Shown here: positions 15,267 to 22,866 of the stretch, one piece after another
Layout of the letters: each line of letters starts with the position of its first letter
Position numbering within the stretch: position 1 is the stretch's first letter
Source of the DNA: Deltaproteobacteria bacterium
GTDB lineage: Bacteria; Myxococcota_A; UBA796; GCA-2862545
Length of the DNA stretch: 35,556 nucleotides
Reading direction: 5' to 3'
Assembly: GCA_011376105.1 (NCBI GenBank)
Contig: DRPG01000545.1
Location: forward strand, 1-35,556
Program-made: the position numbers and the translations under genes
The notes under the pieces: generated by a model
What the model was told of the DNA's origin: nothing
The model's input: only the letters and a program-made list of their open reading frames with translations
The model's database searches: none

Positions 15267-16577
15267 TCAGACCGTGGAGCTGTAGCCTGAGCCCTCCACC
15301 AGGGGATCGAAGGCCATCGCCACGTTCCGGACGAGCAGCCGCCCGTCGTCGGTGACCTGCAGCCGGGTCGGGGTCAGCTGCACCACCCCGTCGGCCTGGA
15401 GTGCCTCGAGGCGCTGCCAGGCACCCGGGCACAGCGCATCGACGTCGAGTCCATCCGCACGGGCCTCGTCCAGATCCAGCCGGAGATCGCACAGCACCCT
15501 GCGGATGATCTCCCCCCGGGCGCGATCCAAGGCGGTGCTGGTGAAGCTCCGGGCCACGGGATCGATGCCCGCGTGCACGGCACGCCACCAGCGCCCCAGG
15601 TGCGTCGTCTGCTGCACAAACGCGCCGGAGACCGCGCTGATCGCGCTTGGCCCGATCCCCACCACCGGGAGCCGGGCGTGGGGGGTGTAGCCCATGAAGG
15701 AGCGATCCAGCCGGCCCCCGCGCTGGGCGCGGGCCAGGGCGTCGTCGGGCAGGGCGTAGTGATCGAGGCCGATCGAGACATAGCCCGCCCTCAGCAGGCG
15801 TCCATGGGCCGCCAAGGCCATGTCTGCGCGCTGCCGGGTGTCGGGTAGCTCAGCGAGCCGCTGCTGGTGCGCCTTCATCCAGGGGACGTGGGCGTAGCCG
15901 AACACCGCGAGCCGATCCGGGCGCAGGACGAGCACCTGATCCAGCGTGTGGATCAGGGTCTCGGTCGTCTGTCGGGGCAACCCATACATCAGATCCACGT
16001 TGACCTGCTCCATGCCCCGGGCCCGGGCGCCCTCGATCACCCGGGCCACCGAGCGTGGAGACTGGGCCCGATCCACCGCCTCGATCACACCGGGATCGAG
16101 GCTCTGGACCCCCACTGAGATCCGATCGACCCCACCACGGGCCAGCGCGTCCAGTCGGGCCGTGTCGACCCCCTCTGGATCCACCTCCACGCTGGTCTCA
16201 GCCCCCGGGATCCGGCCCTTGATCATCGCAAACAGGCGATCGAGCTGCGCTGGATCCAGCCAGGTGGGGGTCCCGCCGCCGAGGTGGAGCCAGGCCACCT
16301 GCAGGGGGCCGAGGGTGTCCAGCTGGACCTGCAGGGCATCCAGGTAGCGATCACCGGCCTCCCGGCGACGGCTGACCACCATGTTGCAGCCACAGTAGGC
16401 GCACTGCCGACGACAGAACGGGACGTGCACGTACAGGGCGACGGGCCCGGACACCCCGAGGACCAGGCTCCGCAGGGCGTCGTTGGGCCCGCCCGGGTCC
16501 CAGCGGGGCACGGGGGGGTAGCTGGTGTATCGCGGGCCGGACGTGCGGTGTCGCAGCAGGGTCTCGAGGGACAGCAT
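15267..16577 (-). CDS. hemN: Oxygen-independent coproporphyrinogen III oxidase
   Basis: About 436 residues, close to the usual HemN length. This radical-SAM enzyme converts coproporphyrinogen III to protoporphyrinogen IX without O2. The signature GPRYTSYPP, characteristic of true HemN, is near residue 15. The CxxxCxxCxC cluster motif (CRRQCAYCGC) is near residue 55, followed by LHLGGGTPTWL, SVEVDPEG and DLMYGLPRQT. The C-terminus is complete. The start has no Shine-Dalgarno of its own: ATG 16577 overlaps the stop of an upstream 16-codon ORF (TGATG), so translation is probably coupled; GTG 16580 is the alternative. A sigma-54 element lies upstream. It fits the anaerobic heme supply needed by the heme proteins nearby. 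Confidence 0.93.
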   Translation of the reverse strand: MLSLETLLRHRTSGPRYTSYPPVPRWDPGGPNDALRSLVLGVSGPVALYVHVPFCRRQCAYCGCNMVVSRRREAGDRYLDALQVQLDTLGPLQVAWLHLGGGTPTWLDPAQLDRLFAMIKGRIPGAETSVEVDPEGVDTARLDALARGGVDRISVGVQSLDPGVIEAVDRAQSPRSVARVIEGARARGMEQVNVDLMYGLPRQTTETLIHTLDQVLVLRPDRLAVFGYAHVPWMKAHQQRLAELPDTRQRADMALAAHGRLLRAGYVSIGLDHYALPDDALARAQRGGRLDRSFMGYTPHARLPVVGIGPSAISAVSGAFVQQTTHLGRWWRAVHAGIDPVARSFTSTALDRARGEIIRRVLCDLRLDLDEARADGLDVDALCPGAWQRLEALQADGVVQLTPTRLQVTDDGRLLVRNVAMAFDPLVEGSGYSSTV

Positions 16578-16627
16578 CACCCACCGCCAGGGTGGATCGG
16601 GGCCCCTGGGGGTGCCTCGTCACCCAT
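16577..16627 (-). CDS. Putative 16-aa leader ORF upstream of hemN
   Basis: On the minus strand GGAGG lies 5 nt before ATG 16627, opening a 16-codon ORF (MGDEAPPGAPIHPGGG). Its TGA overlaps the hemN ATG as TGATG. The sigma-54 promoter at 16650-16665 would start transcription about 12 nt before this ORF, so its ribosome site is exactly where that of a first gene is expected. It is probably a coupling leader peptide, not a functional protein. Confidence 0.55.
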   Translation of the reverse strand: MGDEAPPGAPIHPGGG

Positions 16628-16649
16628 GCTCACCTCCGGGGGGCTCGGA

Positions 16650-16665
16650 TGCAGGACCCATGCCG
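16650..16665 (-). promoter_or_regulatory. Sigma-54 (-24/-12) promoter for hemN
   Basis: CGGCATGGGTCCTGCA on the minus strand keeps GGCA and G of the -24 box and CTGCA at -12 with exact spacing. Transcription would start near 16639, immediately before the leader ORF ribosome site. Confidence 0.66.
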
Positions 16666-17018
16666 ACCTCAGCGCTGCCTGCGGTGTCGATGGCGGCCGA
16701 GGTCGACGCGACGCGGCCCCAGCGCGGCGCCCACGATCCGGCCGGGGCCGCTGCACGCCTGTGGTCTATGGAGACCGGTGCTCCAGCCTGGCCCCGGCGG
16801 CGGCGGAGCCCTCGATCGGTGGGGGCGATCTGGCACAGGCAGAGCGCGATCTGGCACAGGTCGATCGCCGGGGGCTCAAGCCCCACCGCAGGAGCCCGGC
16901 GGCCTGGCTCGACGGCGAGCTTTGGGTCTCCACCAGACAGCCCACGCTGGCGATGGCCCCTGGTGCCCCCCGGCGGGCCTCGACGGGCTGGACCCAGCGG
17001 AGCTCGCGCCGCGGTGGC
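16666..17018. other. 353-bp region without a convincing gene
   Basis: This region lies between the hemN promoter and the end of the cardiolipin synthase-like gene. Overlapping frames on both strands lack homology that I recognise. One plus frame (about 16740-17000) is mildly protein-like (DLAQAERDLAQVDRRGLKPH) and includes a 15-bp direct repeat with a 21-bp period (16825-16839 and 16846-16860). It could be a gene relic. Confidence 0.4.
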
Positions 17019-18419
17019 TCACAGGTAGGGCTTGGCCAGCCGGACGAGCCGATCCCGCAGCTGGAGCAGCGTGCTCCGGGCCTGCAGCTCCTCTGTGGTG
17101 AGCCGGTGGGCACGATCGCGCCGCTCGTCGAGCAGCTGGGCGACCCGTCCCGCCAGCTGTGGATCGTAGCACTCGACGTCCAGCTCGAAGTTCAGCCGCA
17201 GGGAGCGGGCGTCCCAGTTGGAGCTCCCCACCAACAACCACGACGAGTCGACCACCACCAGCTTGCTGTGATCGAAGGGCGGTGGCGCGAGCCAGATCCG
17301 CACCCCGTGCGCCACCAGCTCCGGCGCCTCCGCCATCGCCGCCCAGCTCATGTAGGGCAGGTTGTTGCGCGCGGGCAGGACGAGATCCACCTGCACCCCC
17401 CGCAGCGCGGCGGTCGACAGCGCGGTCAGCAGCTCGGCCTCCGGCAGGAAGTAGGGCGTCGCGATCCGGACCGAGCGCCTCGCACAGGCCAGCGCCCCCA
17501 GCAGGGCCCACCAGGCCACGTCGATGTCTCCATCCGGGCCATCGGGCAGGGCCCGCACGATCGCGCCTCCGCTGGGGCTCCGCTGGGGCGGAGCGCTCAG
17601 CTCGGGCAGGGCCTCGCCGGTGGCGTACGCCCAGTCTCCGCGGAACACCGACCCCAGATCGGGCACGATCGGCCCCTCCAACCGCAACATCATGTCCCGG
17701 GTCGGGCAGCGGTGGGGCTCGGACAGCACGTGGTGGGCACGGATGTTCATCCCCCCGACGAACGCGATCCGCTCGTCGACGAGGGTGCACTTGCGGTGGT
17801 TGCGCAGGTTCAGCGCGGTCCAGCGCCAGGGCATGGGCGACCAGGGGAAGGCCGCCACCTCGACCCCCCGGCGTCGCAGCACCGACAGGGCGGTCGGAGC
17901 GCTGTACTGTGCCCCCACCCCGTCGATCAACACCCGGACCTGGATCCCACGCTGCTGCGCCTGGTGTAGCGCGTCGATGAACCGGCGCCCCCACGCATCG
18001 ACGTCGAACAGGTAGGTCTCGAGCCACACCGACGAGGTGGCCCCGCGGATCGCCTCAAGCATCGCTGGATACGCCTCGTCCCCGTCGATCAGCAGCGCGA
18101 TCTGGTTGCCAGCGCGCAGGGGTCGGTGGCTGGTCTCACCGATGAGGCGGGCCAGATCGGCCAGCGCCCGGGGCACGATCGGCTCGGGATCTCCAGCCGG
18201 CGGCGGCAGGGCCAGCGGGAGGTGACGTGCGATCCGGTGCACGCGGTTGATCCCGAGGATCAGGTACAGGATCCCACCGAAGAACGGGGAGAGGGTCACC
18301 AGCGCCAGCCAGCCCCAGACAGCCCGCACATGGCGCTTGTACAGCACGACGTGCAGCGCCACCGCTCCGATCAGCGCCAGCGCAACGAGGGTCAGGAGCA
18401 CGTCACCGGGTTCTGCCAC
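17019..18419 (-). CDS. Cardiolipin synthase-like phospholipase D family protein
   Basis: About 466 residues, the usual ClsA size. Two N-terminal membrane helices (about residues 7-27 and 35-57) are followed by two PLD half-domains. The first HKD motif is NHRKCTLVDERIAFVGG (H208, K210, D215); the second is DHSKLVVVDSSWLLVGSSN (H384, K386, D391). Both catalytic sets are intact. The enzyme should condense phosphatidylglycerol to cardiolipin at the membrane. The GTG at 18419 is chosen because hydrophobic sequence begins just after; the ribosome site is only moderate, and the frame is open far upstream without coding character. No sigma-54 site was found in front of it. It is divergent from the CBS-hemerythrin gene. 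Confidence 0.88.
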   Translation of the reverse strand: MAEPGDVLLTLVALALIGAVALHVVLYKRHVRAVWGWLALVTLSPFFGGILYLILGINRVHRIARHLPLALPPPAGDPEPIVPRALADLARLIGETSHRPLRAGNQIALLIDGDEAYPAMLEAIRGATSSVWLETYLFDVDAWGRRFIDALHQAQQRGIQVRVLIDGVGAQYSAPTALSVLRRRGVEVAAFPWSPMPWRWTALNLRNHRKCTLVDERIAFVGGMNIRAHHVLSEPHRCPTRDMMLRLEGPIVPDLGSVFRGDWAYATGEALPELSAPPQRSPSGGAIVRALPDGPDGDIDVAWWALLGALACARRSVRIATPYFLPEAELLTALSTAALRGVQVDLVLPARNNLPYMSWAAMAEAPELVAHGVRIWLAPPPFDHSKLVVVDSSWLLVGSSNWDARSLRLNFELDVECYDPQLAGRVAQLLDERRDRAHRLTTEELQARSTLLQLRDRLVRLAKPYL

Positions 18420-18522
18420 GAAGATCCGCCCCCGGGGGTCAGATAGACCGGCGAGCGGATCGGCGCCAGGCCCCAAGGAGCCCCCGGACGACTCACACAG
18501 CCCACAGCCCACGTCGGGCGGG

Positions 18523-18571
18523 GGCCTGAGCGCGGCGGAGGCCTGAGCGCGGCGGGGCCTGAGCGCGGCGG
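18523..18571. repeat. 16-17-bp x3 tandem repeat in a divergent promoter region
   Basis: GGCCTGAGCGCGGCGG is repeated three times (18523-18539 with one extra base, 18540-18555, 18556-18571). The array ends 26 bp before the -24 box at 18598, so it could serve as a multi-copy activator site or be simple slippage. Confidence 0.75.
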
Positions 18572-18597
18572 GCCAGACCGATCCGGACGTCACCGGC

Positions 18598-18613
18598 TGG
18601 CACACGGCGTGCA
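18598..18613 (+). promoter_or_regulatory. Sigma-54 (-24/-12) promoter
   Basis: TGGCACACGGCGTGCA has a perfect TGGCAC and GTGCA at -12 at exact spacing. Transcription would start near 18624, before GGGGGGAGG and the ATG at 18636. Confidence 0.76.
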
Positions 18614-18635
18614 CTAGCGGCAGGGGGGAGGTTCG

Positions 18636-19847
18636 ATGCGCGTCTCCGAGGTCATGATCCAGGATCCCTGGCGGGTGGCGTCGACGCGTCCCCTCGCCGA
18701 GGGGGGGCGGATGCTGGTGCAGCACCAGATCCGCCACCTGCCCGTCGTAGGCCCCGAGGGATCCCTGATCGGGCTGGTGACCGACGCCGACGTGTTCCGG
18801 CACGGCGCCTTCCTCGACATCGATCGGGGCTGGATCGCCCACGAGGCAGCGTGGGACAGCTTGACCTGCGGTGAGGTGGCCACGCCGGCCCAGGTGGCCC
18901 GCCCCGACGAAGATCTCGCCGTGGCGCTGCAGCGGCTGGGGCAGACCCGCGCCGACGCGCTGGTGGTGATCGACACCCATCAGCGCCCGATCGGGGTCTT
19001 GACCGAGGTCGACGTGCTCGCGCTGGCGCCCGGCGTCCTCGACGAGAAGATCGGCGTCGACGCGGAGGGCTCGGATCAGGTGCACGGGATCCCCACCGAC
19101 GCCCCCGCCGGCCAGGCCCTGTGGACCATGCTCGAGGAGGAGATCCGCCACGTCGTGATCACCGAGGGGGATCGGGTGGTGGGGGTGCTATCGCTGCGGG
19201 ATCTCGTCGGGGCCGACGTGGCCCGACGCCCCGAGCTGTCGGTCGGGGAGGTCCTGGGGGACACTCAGCCGATCACCGCCCCCCCGGGGCTGGGCCTGCT
19301 GGACGCAGCGATGCGGATGCACGCGTGCCGGATCGGCTGCCTGCCCATCGTCGATCGTCGGCGCCGGGTGCTGCGGATCGTCACCCGGCGCGACGTGCTC
19401 CACGCGGTGGTGGCCCACCTCGACGCAGCCCGGCTGTTCCCCTCCGCCGATCCCGGGATGTCCCACGCCCTGGTGGGCGCGATCGTCACCACCCACTCAG
19501 CGGTGCAGCGCTTCCTCGATCAGGTCCGGGCCGAGGCTGAGGGCGCCGACGTGGATCTGTCCTCGGAGCTCTCGTGGCTGTCGACCATCCTCCCGCCCCA
19601 CTTCGCCCACGAGGAGACTGAGGGCGGGTTCTTCGATCGGCTGGAGGCCTGGCTGCCGGCCCAGCGCGAGGCGATCGGGAGGCTCCGCCGGGAGCACGGG
19701 GCTCTGCTGGAGGCCGTCGAGGCCCTCAAGGTCCCCGATCCTCCTCGGCTGCGGGAGCGGATCGGGGAGCTGGCCGGAGCGCTGGCGGATCACGAGGCCC
19801 GGGAGCGACAGCTGAGCCTGCTGTGCGAAGAGGTCGCCACCGACTAG
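18636..19847 (+). CDS. Four-CBS protein fused to a hemerythrin-like domain
   Basis: 403 residues. Four CBS repeats occupy about 1-260 (IRHLPVVGPEGSLIGLVTDA; ALVVIDTHQRPIGVLTEVD; IRHVVITEGDRVVGVLSLRD; IGCLPIVDRRRRVLRIVTRR). Residues 275-400 carry a complete HHE hemerythrin pattern: H287, H322xxxE326, H354, H386xxxE390, able to hold a di-iron centre. The fusion could couple adenylate sensing with oxygen, NO or redox sensing. The same module, including the 'HFxxEExxGGFFD' stretch, ends the kinase fusion at 8652-10475. The CBS part is paralogous to 1094-1888 and 2375-3175. ATG 18636 has GGGAGG four bases upstream. The sigma-54 promoter probably also serves the next gene, 40 bp downstream. Confidence 0.87.
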   Translation: MRVSEVMIQDPWRVASTRPLAEGGRMLVQHQIRHLPVVGPEGSLIGLVTDADVFRHGAFLDIDRGWIAHEAAWDSLTCGEVATPAQVARPDEDLAVALQRLGQTRADALVVIDTHQRPIGVLTEVDVLALAPGVLDEKIGVDAEGSDQVHGIPTDAPAGQALWTMLEEEIRHVVITEGDRVVGVLSLRDLVGADVARRPELSVGEVLGDTQPITAPPGLGLLDAAMRMHACRIGCLPIVDRRRRVLRIVTRRDVLHAVVAHLDAARLFPSADPGMSHALVGAIVTTHSAVQRFLDQVRAEAEGADVDLSSELSWLSTILPPHFAHEETEGGFFDRLEAWLPAQREAIGRLRREHGALLEAVEALKVPDPPRLRERIGELAGALADHEARERQLSLLCEEVATD

Positions 19848-19887
19848 CGCGTGCCACAGCCGGACCCGACGATCGACAGGAGAGACC

Positions 19888-21867
19888 ATGCAGCTGACCT
19901 TCCTCGGCGGCGCCGAGACCGTGACCGGCTCCAAGTTCCTGGTGGAGGTCGGCAGCACCAGGCTGTTGGTCGACTGCGGCCTGTTCCAGGGCCTCAAGAT
20001 GCTGCGCCTGCGCAACTGGGAGCGGCTGCCCCTCGATCCCCACACCCTGGACGCGGTGCTGTTGACCCATGCCCACATCGATCACAGCGGATACCTGCCG
20101 AGGTTGGTCGCTCAGGGCTTCAGCGGGCCGATCTACTGCAGCAGCGGCACAGCGGCCCTCGCCCGGCTGCTGCTGCCCGACGCGGGTCACATCCAGGAGG
20201 AGGACGCAAAGCACGCAGCTCGGCGGGGTTACTCGCGGCACCGCCCCCCCCAGCCGCTGTACACCGAGGGCCAGGCTGTCGCCGCCCTGGCGCAGCTGGA
20301 GCCGGTGGCGTGGGGCCAGCCCGTCACCATCGGGCCGATGCGTGCACGCTTCCAGCGCGCTGGGCACATCCTCGGGGCCGCCAGCATCCGCCTCGAGACG
20401 GCCACCACCGCAGTGCTGTTCTCTGGAGATCTGGGGCGCCCTGACGATCTGCTCATGCCGCCCCCCGAGCCCCCGCTCGAGCCGGTGGATCACCTGGTGG
20501 TGGAGTCCACCTATGGCCTGCGGACCCACCCCCGGGGCGATCCACTCGACGATCTACACGCGGTGGTGCTCCGCACCATCGAGCGGGGCGGGACGGTGCT
20601 GATCCCCTCCTTCGCGGTGGGGCGCACTCAGGCGGTGCTGTTCGGCCTGTACACGCTGATCCAGGCCGGTCGCCTGCCCGCGGATCTGCCGATCTTCATC
20701 AACAGCCCGCTGGCGATCGAGGCCACCGAGCTGTACCTCGATCACCTCGACGACCACAAGCTGGATTGGGACCAGACCCGCGCCATGTGCCGCTCCGCCA
20801 CGCTGGTCCGCACCGTCGAGGACTCCAAGGCCCTGCACCAGCGTCCCGAGCCAAAGGTGATCCTGAGCGCCTCGGGCATGCTGGTGGGGGGGCGGGTGCT
20901 CCACCACCTCCGGCACCTGGCCCCGGATCCCAAGAACACCCTGTTGTTCTGCGGATTTCAGGCCAGCGGGACCCGAGGAGCGGCGATCCTCGAGGGTGCC
21001 GACGAGGTCCGGGTACACGGGCGAGACGTGCCGATCCGCTGCGAGGTTGCCCGGATGGACGCCTGGTCGGCCCATGCGGACCACAAGGAGATCCTCGACT
21101 GGCTCGGGCGCTGGCCCGCGCCCCCGCGCCAGGTGTTCGTGGTGCACGGGGAGCCCGGCGCCGCAGACGCGATGCGGGGGCACATCGCCAGGAAGCTGGG
21201 CTGGCCGGTGAGCGTGCCCGGGCTCGACACGTCGGTGCGCCTCGATCCCCCGGGGTACACCGTCGGCGTGATCGCGCCGGAGAGCGTGCGGGTGCCGATC
21301 GATCCCGAGCTGTGGGATCGCACCTTCCTGGTGGCCCCCCTGGTCCTGGTGGGCACCCTCGATCCCGACGGAGGTCACGATCTCGCGCCGAAGCACATGG
21401 CCTCCCCCGTCTCCTTCGGCCCCTGGATCGCGTTCTCCTGTGTCCCGGAGCACACCACCTGGAAGAACGCGACGAGGACAGGCAGCTTCACCGTCTCCTT
21501 CCTCCGACCGAGGCAGGTCCTCGACGTCACCCTCGCCGCGGGTCCCCGGGACGAGGCAGGGAACAAGCCCACCCTCGCCGGGATCCACACGATCCCGGCG
21601 GACGAGATCGAGGGCGTCTGGGTCGAGGGCGCCCACCTGGCGCTGGAGTGCACCCTGGATCGGGTGATCGAGGGCCTCGACGACAACAACCTGCTGATCG
21701 GGCGGGTGGTGGCCGCCCACGCCACCCGAGGCGCCCTGCGGGGTCCGGATCGAGACGACGACGAGGTGATCCGCGACGAGCCCCTGCTCGTCTATGCCCA
21801 CCCCCACCGCTTCGGGGTCCTGCACCAGACCCGGATCCTTCCCCTGCACCTCGGGTTCCGCCGCTGA
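19888..21867 (+). CDS. Beta-CASP metallo-beta-lactamase nuclease fused to flavin-reductase-like domain
   Basis: 659 residues. Residues 1-455 are a beta-CASP MBL RNase like CPSF73-type proteins: THAHIDH (H61, H63, D65, H66), H160, D181 in FSGDLG, SFAVGRTQ, and later histidines H396 and H420 in SAHADHKEI and VVHGEPGA. This part should cleave RNA with two zinc ions. Residues about 475-640 resemble the flavin reductase-like FMN-binding family: PLVLVGTLDPDG, KHMASPVSFGPWIAFSC, NATRTGSFTVSFL, and a C-terminal GRVVAAH strand. The joining of these domains is unusual. The ORF is continuous and the ATG has AGGAGA upstream. It lies 40 bp after the CBS-hemerythrin gene, likely co-transcribed. Confidence 0.85.
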   Translation: MQLTFLGGAETVTGSKFLVEVGSTRLLVDCGLFQGLKMLRLRNWERLPLDPHTLDAVLLTHAHIDHSGYLPRLVAQGFSGPIYCSSGTAALARLLLPDAGHIQEEDAKHAARRGYSRHRPPQPLYTEGQAVAALAQLEPVAWGQPVTIGPMRARFQRAGHILGAASIRLETATTAVLFSGDLGRPDDLLMPPPEPPLEPVDHLVVESTYGLRTHPRGDPLDDLHAVVLRTIERGGTVLIPSFAVGRTQAVLFGLYTLIQAGRLPADLPIFINSPLAIEATELYLDHLDDHKLDWDQTRAMCRSATLVRTVEDSKALHQRPEPKVILSASGMLVGGRVLHHLRHLAPDPKNTLLFCGFQASGTRGAAILEGADEVRVHGRDVPIRCEVARMDAWSAHADHKEILDWLGRWPAPPRQVFVVHGEPGAADAMRGHIARKLGWPVSVPGLDTSVRLDPPGYTVGVIAPESVRVPIDPELWDRTFLVAPLVLVGTLDPDGGHDLAPKHMASPVSFGPWIAFSCVPEHTTWKNATRTGSFTVSFLRPRQVLDVTLAAGPRDEAGNKPTLAGIHTIPADEIEGVWVEGAHLALECTLDRVIEGLDDNNLLIGRVVAAHATRGALRGPDRDDDEVIRDEPLLVYAHPHRFGVLHQTRILPLHLGFRR

Positions 21868-21870
21868 GGG

Positions 21871-21882
21871 CCACCGCGGTGG
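21871..21882. promoter_or_regulatory. Perfect 12-bp palindrome before a sigma-54 promoter
   Basis: CCACCGCGGTGG lies just after the stop of the MBL gene and two bases before the -24 region of the next promoter. The absence of a loop argues against an RNA hairpin and for a protein-binding site, but this is unproven. Confidence 0.4.
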
Positions 21883-21884
21883 TC

Positions 21885-21900
21885 TGGCACAGGGCTTGCT
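21885..21900 (+). promoter_or_regulatory. Sigma-54 (-24/-12) promoter
   Basis: TGGCACAGGGCTTGCT has a perfect TGGCAC and a perfect TTGCT at exact spacing. Transcription would start near 21911, just before AGGAGG and the ATG at 21929. Confidence 0.82.
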
Positions 21901-21928
21901 CGAGCCTGGGCAAACCAGGAGGTGATCC

Positions 21929-22801
21929 ATGGACATGATGGTGGCGGTAGACCTGGCAGATGGCCCTGAGACCGTGATGGCCCATGCCCTGGCCTGGGCC
22001 TCCCGGCTGGGGGCCACGATCCACCTGCGCTCGGTGTCCCACCTCCTGGGGGATCCCGCACAGCTGTTCGGGGACATCGACACAGCGACGCTGGCTCAGG
22101 AGTGGGCGCGGTGCCGGGCCTCGGAGGCCAGCGCGCTGGAGCGCCTGTCCTCCAAGATCCCCCACCGGCTGCGGGGCTCGAACGAGCTGCTGGTGGGCCC
22201 CCCCGGCGCGACCCTGTCCTCTGTGGCCTCCGGGTTCGATCTGCTCTTGCTGGGCACCCACGGCCGGACCGGCCTCAAGCGGCTGTTCCTCGGCTCGGTG
22301 GCCGAGCGGGTGGTCCGCGAGGCCAACGCGCCGGTGCTGGTGGTCCACCTCGACGGCGATCCACCTCCAGAGGACAGGGCGCTGAAGGTGATGGCGCCGC
22401 TGGACGCGTCCGAGATCGATCTGCGACCGCTGCAGCTCGCCCGCGAGTGGCTGGGCCCAGACACGGCGCTCCATGTGGTGTACGCCCTGGCGGATCTGCG
22501 CCTGTACGAGGAGATCGGGCTGCTCCGGGACCAGACCCGCGAGCACCCCCACCGGGAGTGGGCCGAGCACCAGCTCAGCACCGCCCTCGCGGAGGCGGGC
22601 ATCGAGGCTGAGCAGCACTACACCTCCTCCTTCACCGCCAACCCCGGGGGCGAGCTCGCCGAGGTAGCCGCAGCCCTCGAGGTGGACCTCGTCACAATGC
22701 CCACCCACGGCCGCCGGGGGCTGCAGCACCTGGCCTATGGCAGCGTCGCTGAGCGACTGGTCCGCTCGAGCCCCTGTGCGACCCTGATCGTTCGAGGCTG
22801 A
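21929..22801 (+). CDS. Universal stress protein, tandem UspA domains
   Basis: 290 residues forming two UspA domains. Domain one ends with LLGTHGRTGLKRLFLGSVAER and domain two with TMPTHGRRGLQHLAYGSVAER. The first fully satisfies G-x2-G-x9-G-S; the second has proline in place of the first glycine. Tandem USPs of this size include mycobacterial Rv2623 and its relatives in the DosR regulon, which bind ATP and restrain growth (from memory). AGGAGG lies six bases before the ATG. A strong sigma-54 site precedes it. The PEP synthase gene follows after 65 bp containing a small hairpin, so partial read-through is possible. Two GAC-C aspartate codons here break the local GATC habit. Confidence 0.92.
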   Translation: MDMMVAVDLADGPETVMAHALAWASRLGATIHLRSVSHLLGDPAQLFGDIDTATLAQEWARCRASEASALERLSSKIPHRLRGSNELLVGPPGATLSSVASGFDLLLLGTHGRTGLKRLFLGSVAERVVREANAPVLVVHLDGDPPPEDRALKVMAPLDASEIDLRPLQLAREWLGPDTALHVVYALADLRLYEEIGLLRDQTREHPHREWAEHQLSTALAEAGIEAEQHYTSSFTANPGGELAEVAAALEVDLVTMPTHGRRGLQHLAYGSVAERLVRSSPCATLIVRG

Positions 22802-22821
22802 GGCAGCCCCTTCGACCCAGT

Positions 22822-22838
22822 GGAGCCCCGCAGGCTCC
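22822..22838 (+). terminator. Hairpin between the USP and PEP synthase genes
   Basis: GGAGCC and GGCTCC form perfect 6-bp arms around CCGCA. No U run follows, so it is at best a weak or partial terminator or an RNA-processing hairpin. Confidence 0.35.
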
Positions 22839-22866
22839 GCTCGGGCCCAGGGATCTGGAGGAGTTC

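Noticed and set aside
16740-17000. Protein-coding gene in the gap between hemN and the cardiolipin synthase-like gene
   Set aside because: Several overlapping frames, no ribosome site and no recognisable motif; kept only as a possible relic.
18440-18480. TGGCGC...GC element upstream of the cardiolipin synthase-like gene
   Set aside because: GG-to-GC spacing is one base too short for a -24/-12 promoter.
17019-19151. A 710-codon minus-strand reading frame
   Set aside because: The section above 18419 is antisense to the CBS-hemerythrin gene and its promoter; long open antisense frames are common at this GC content.
22821-22837. Sigma-54 element TGGAGCCCCGCAGGCT before the PEP synthase gene
   Set aside because: GG/GC spacing fits but both boxes are poor, and the bases are better explained by the 6-bp hairpin there.
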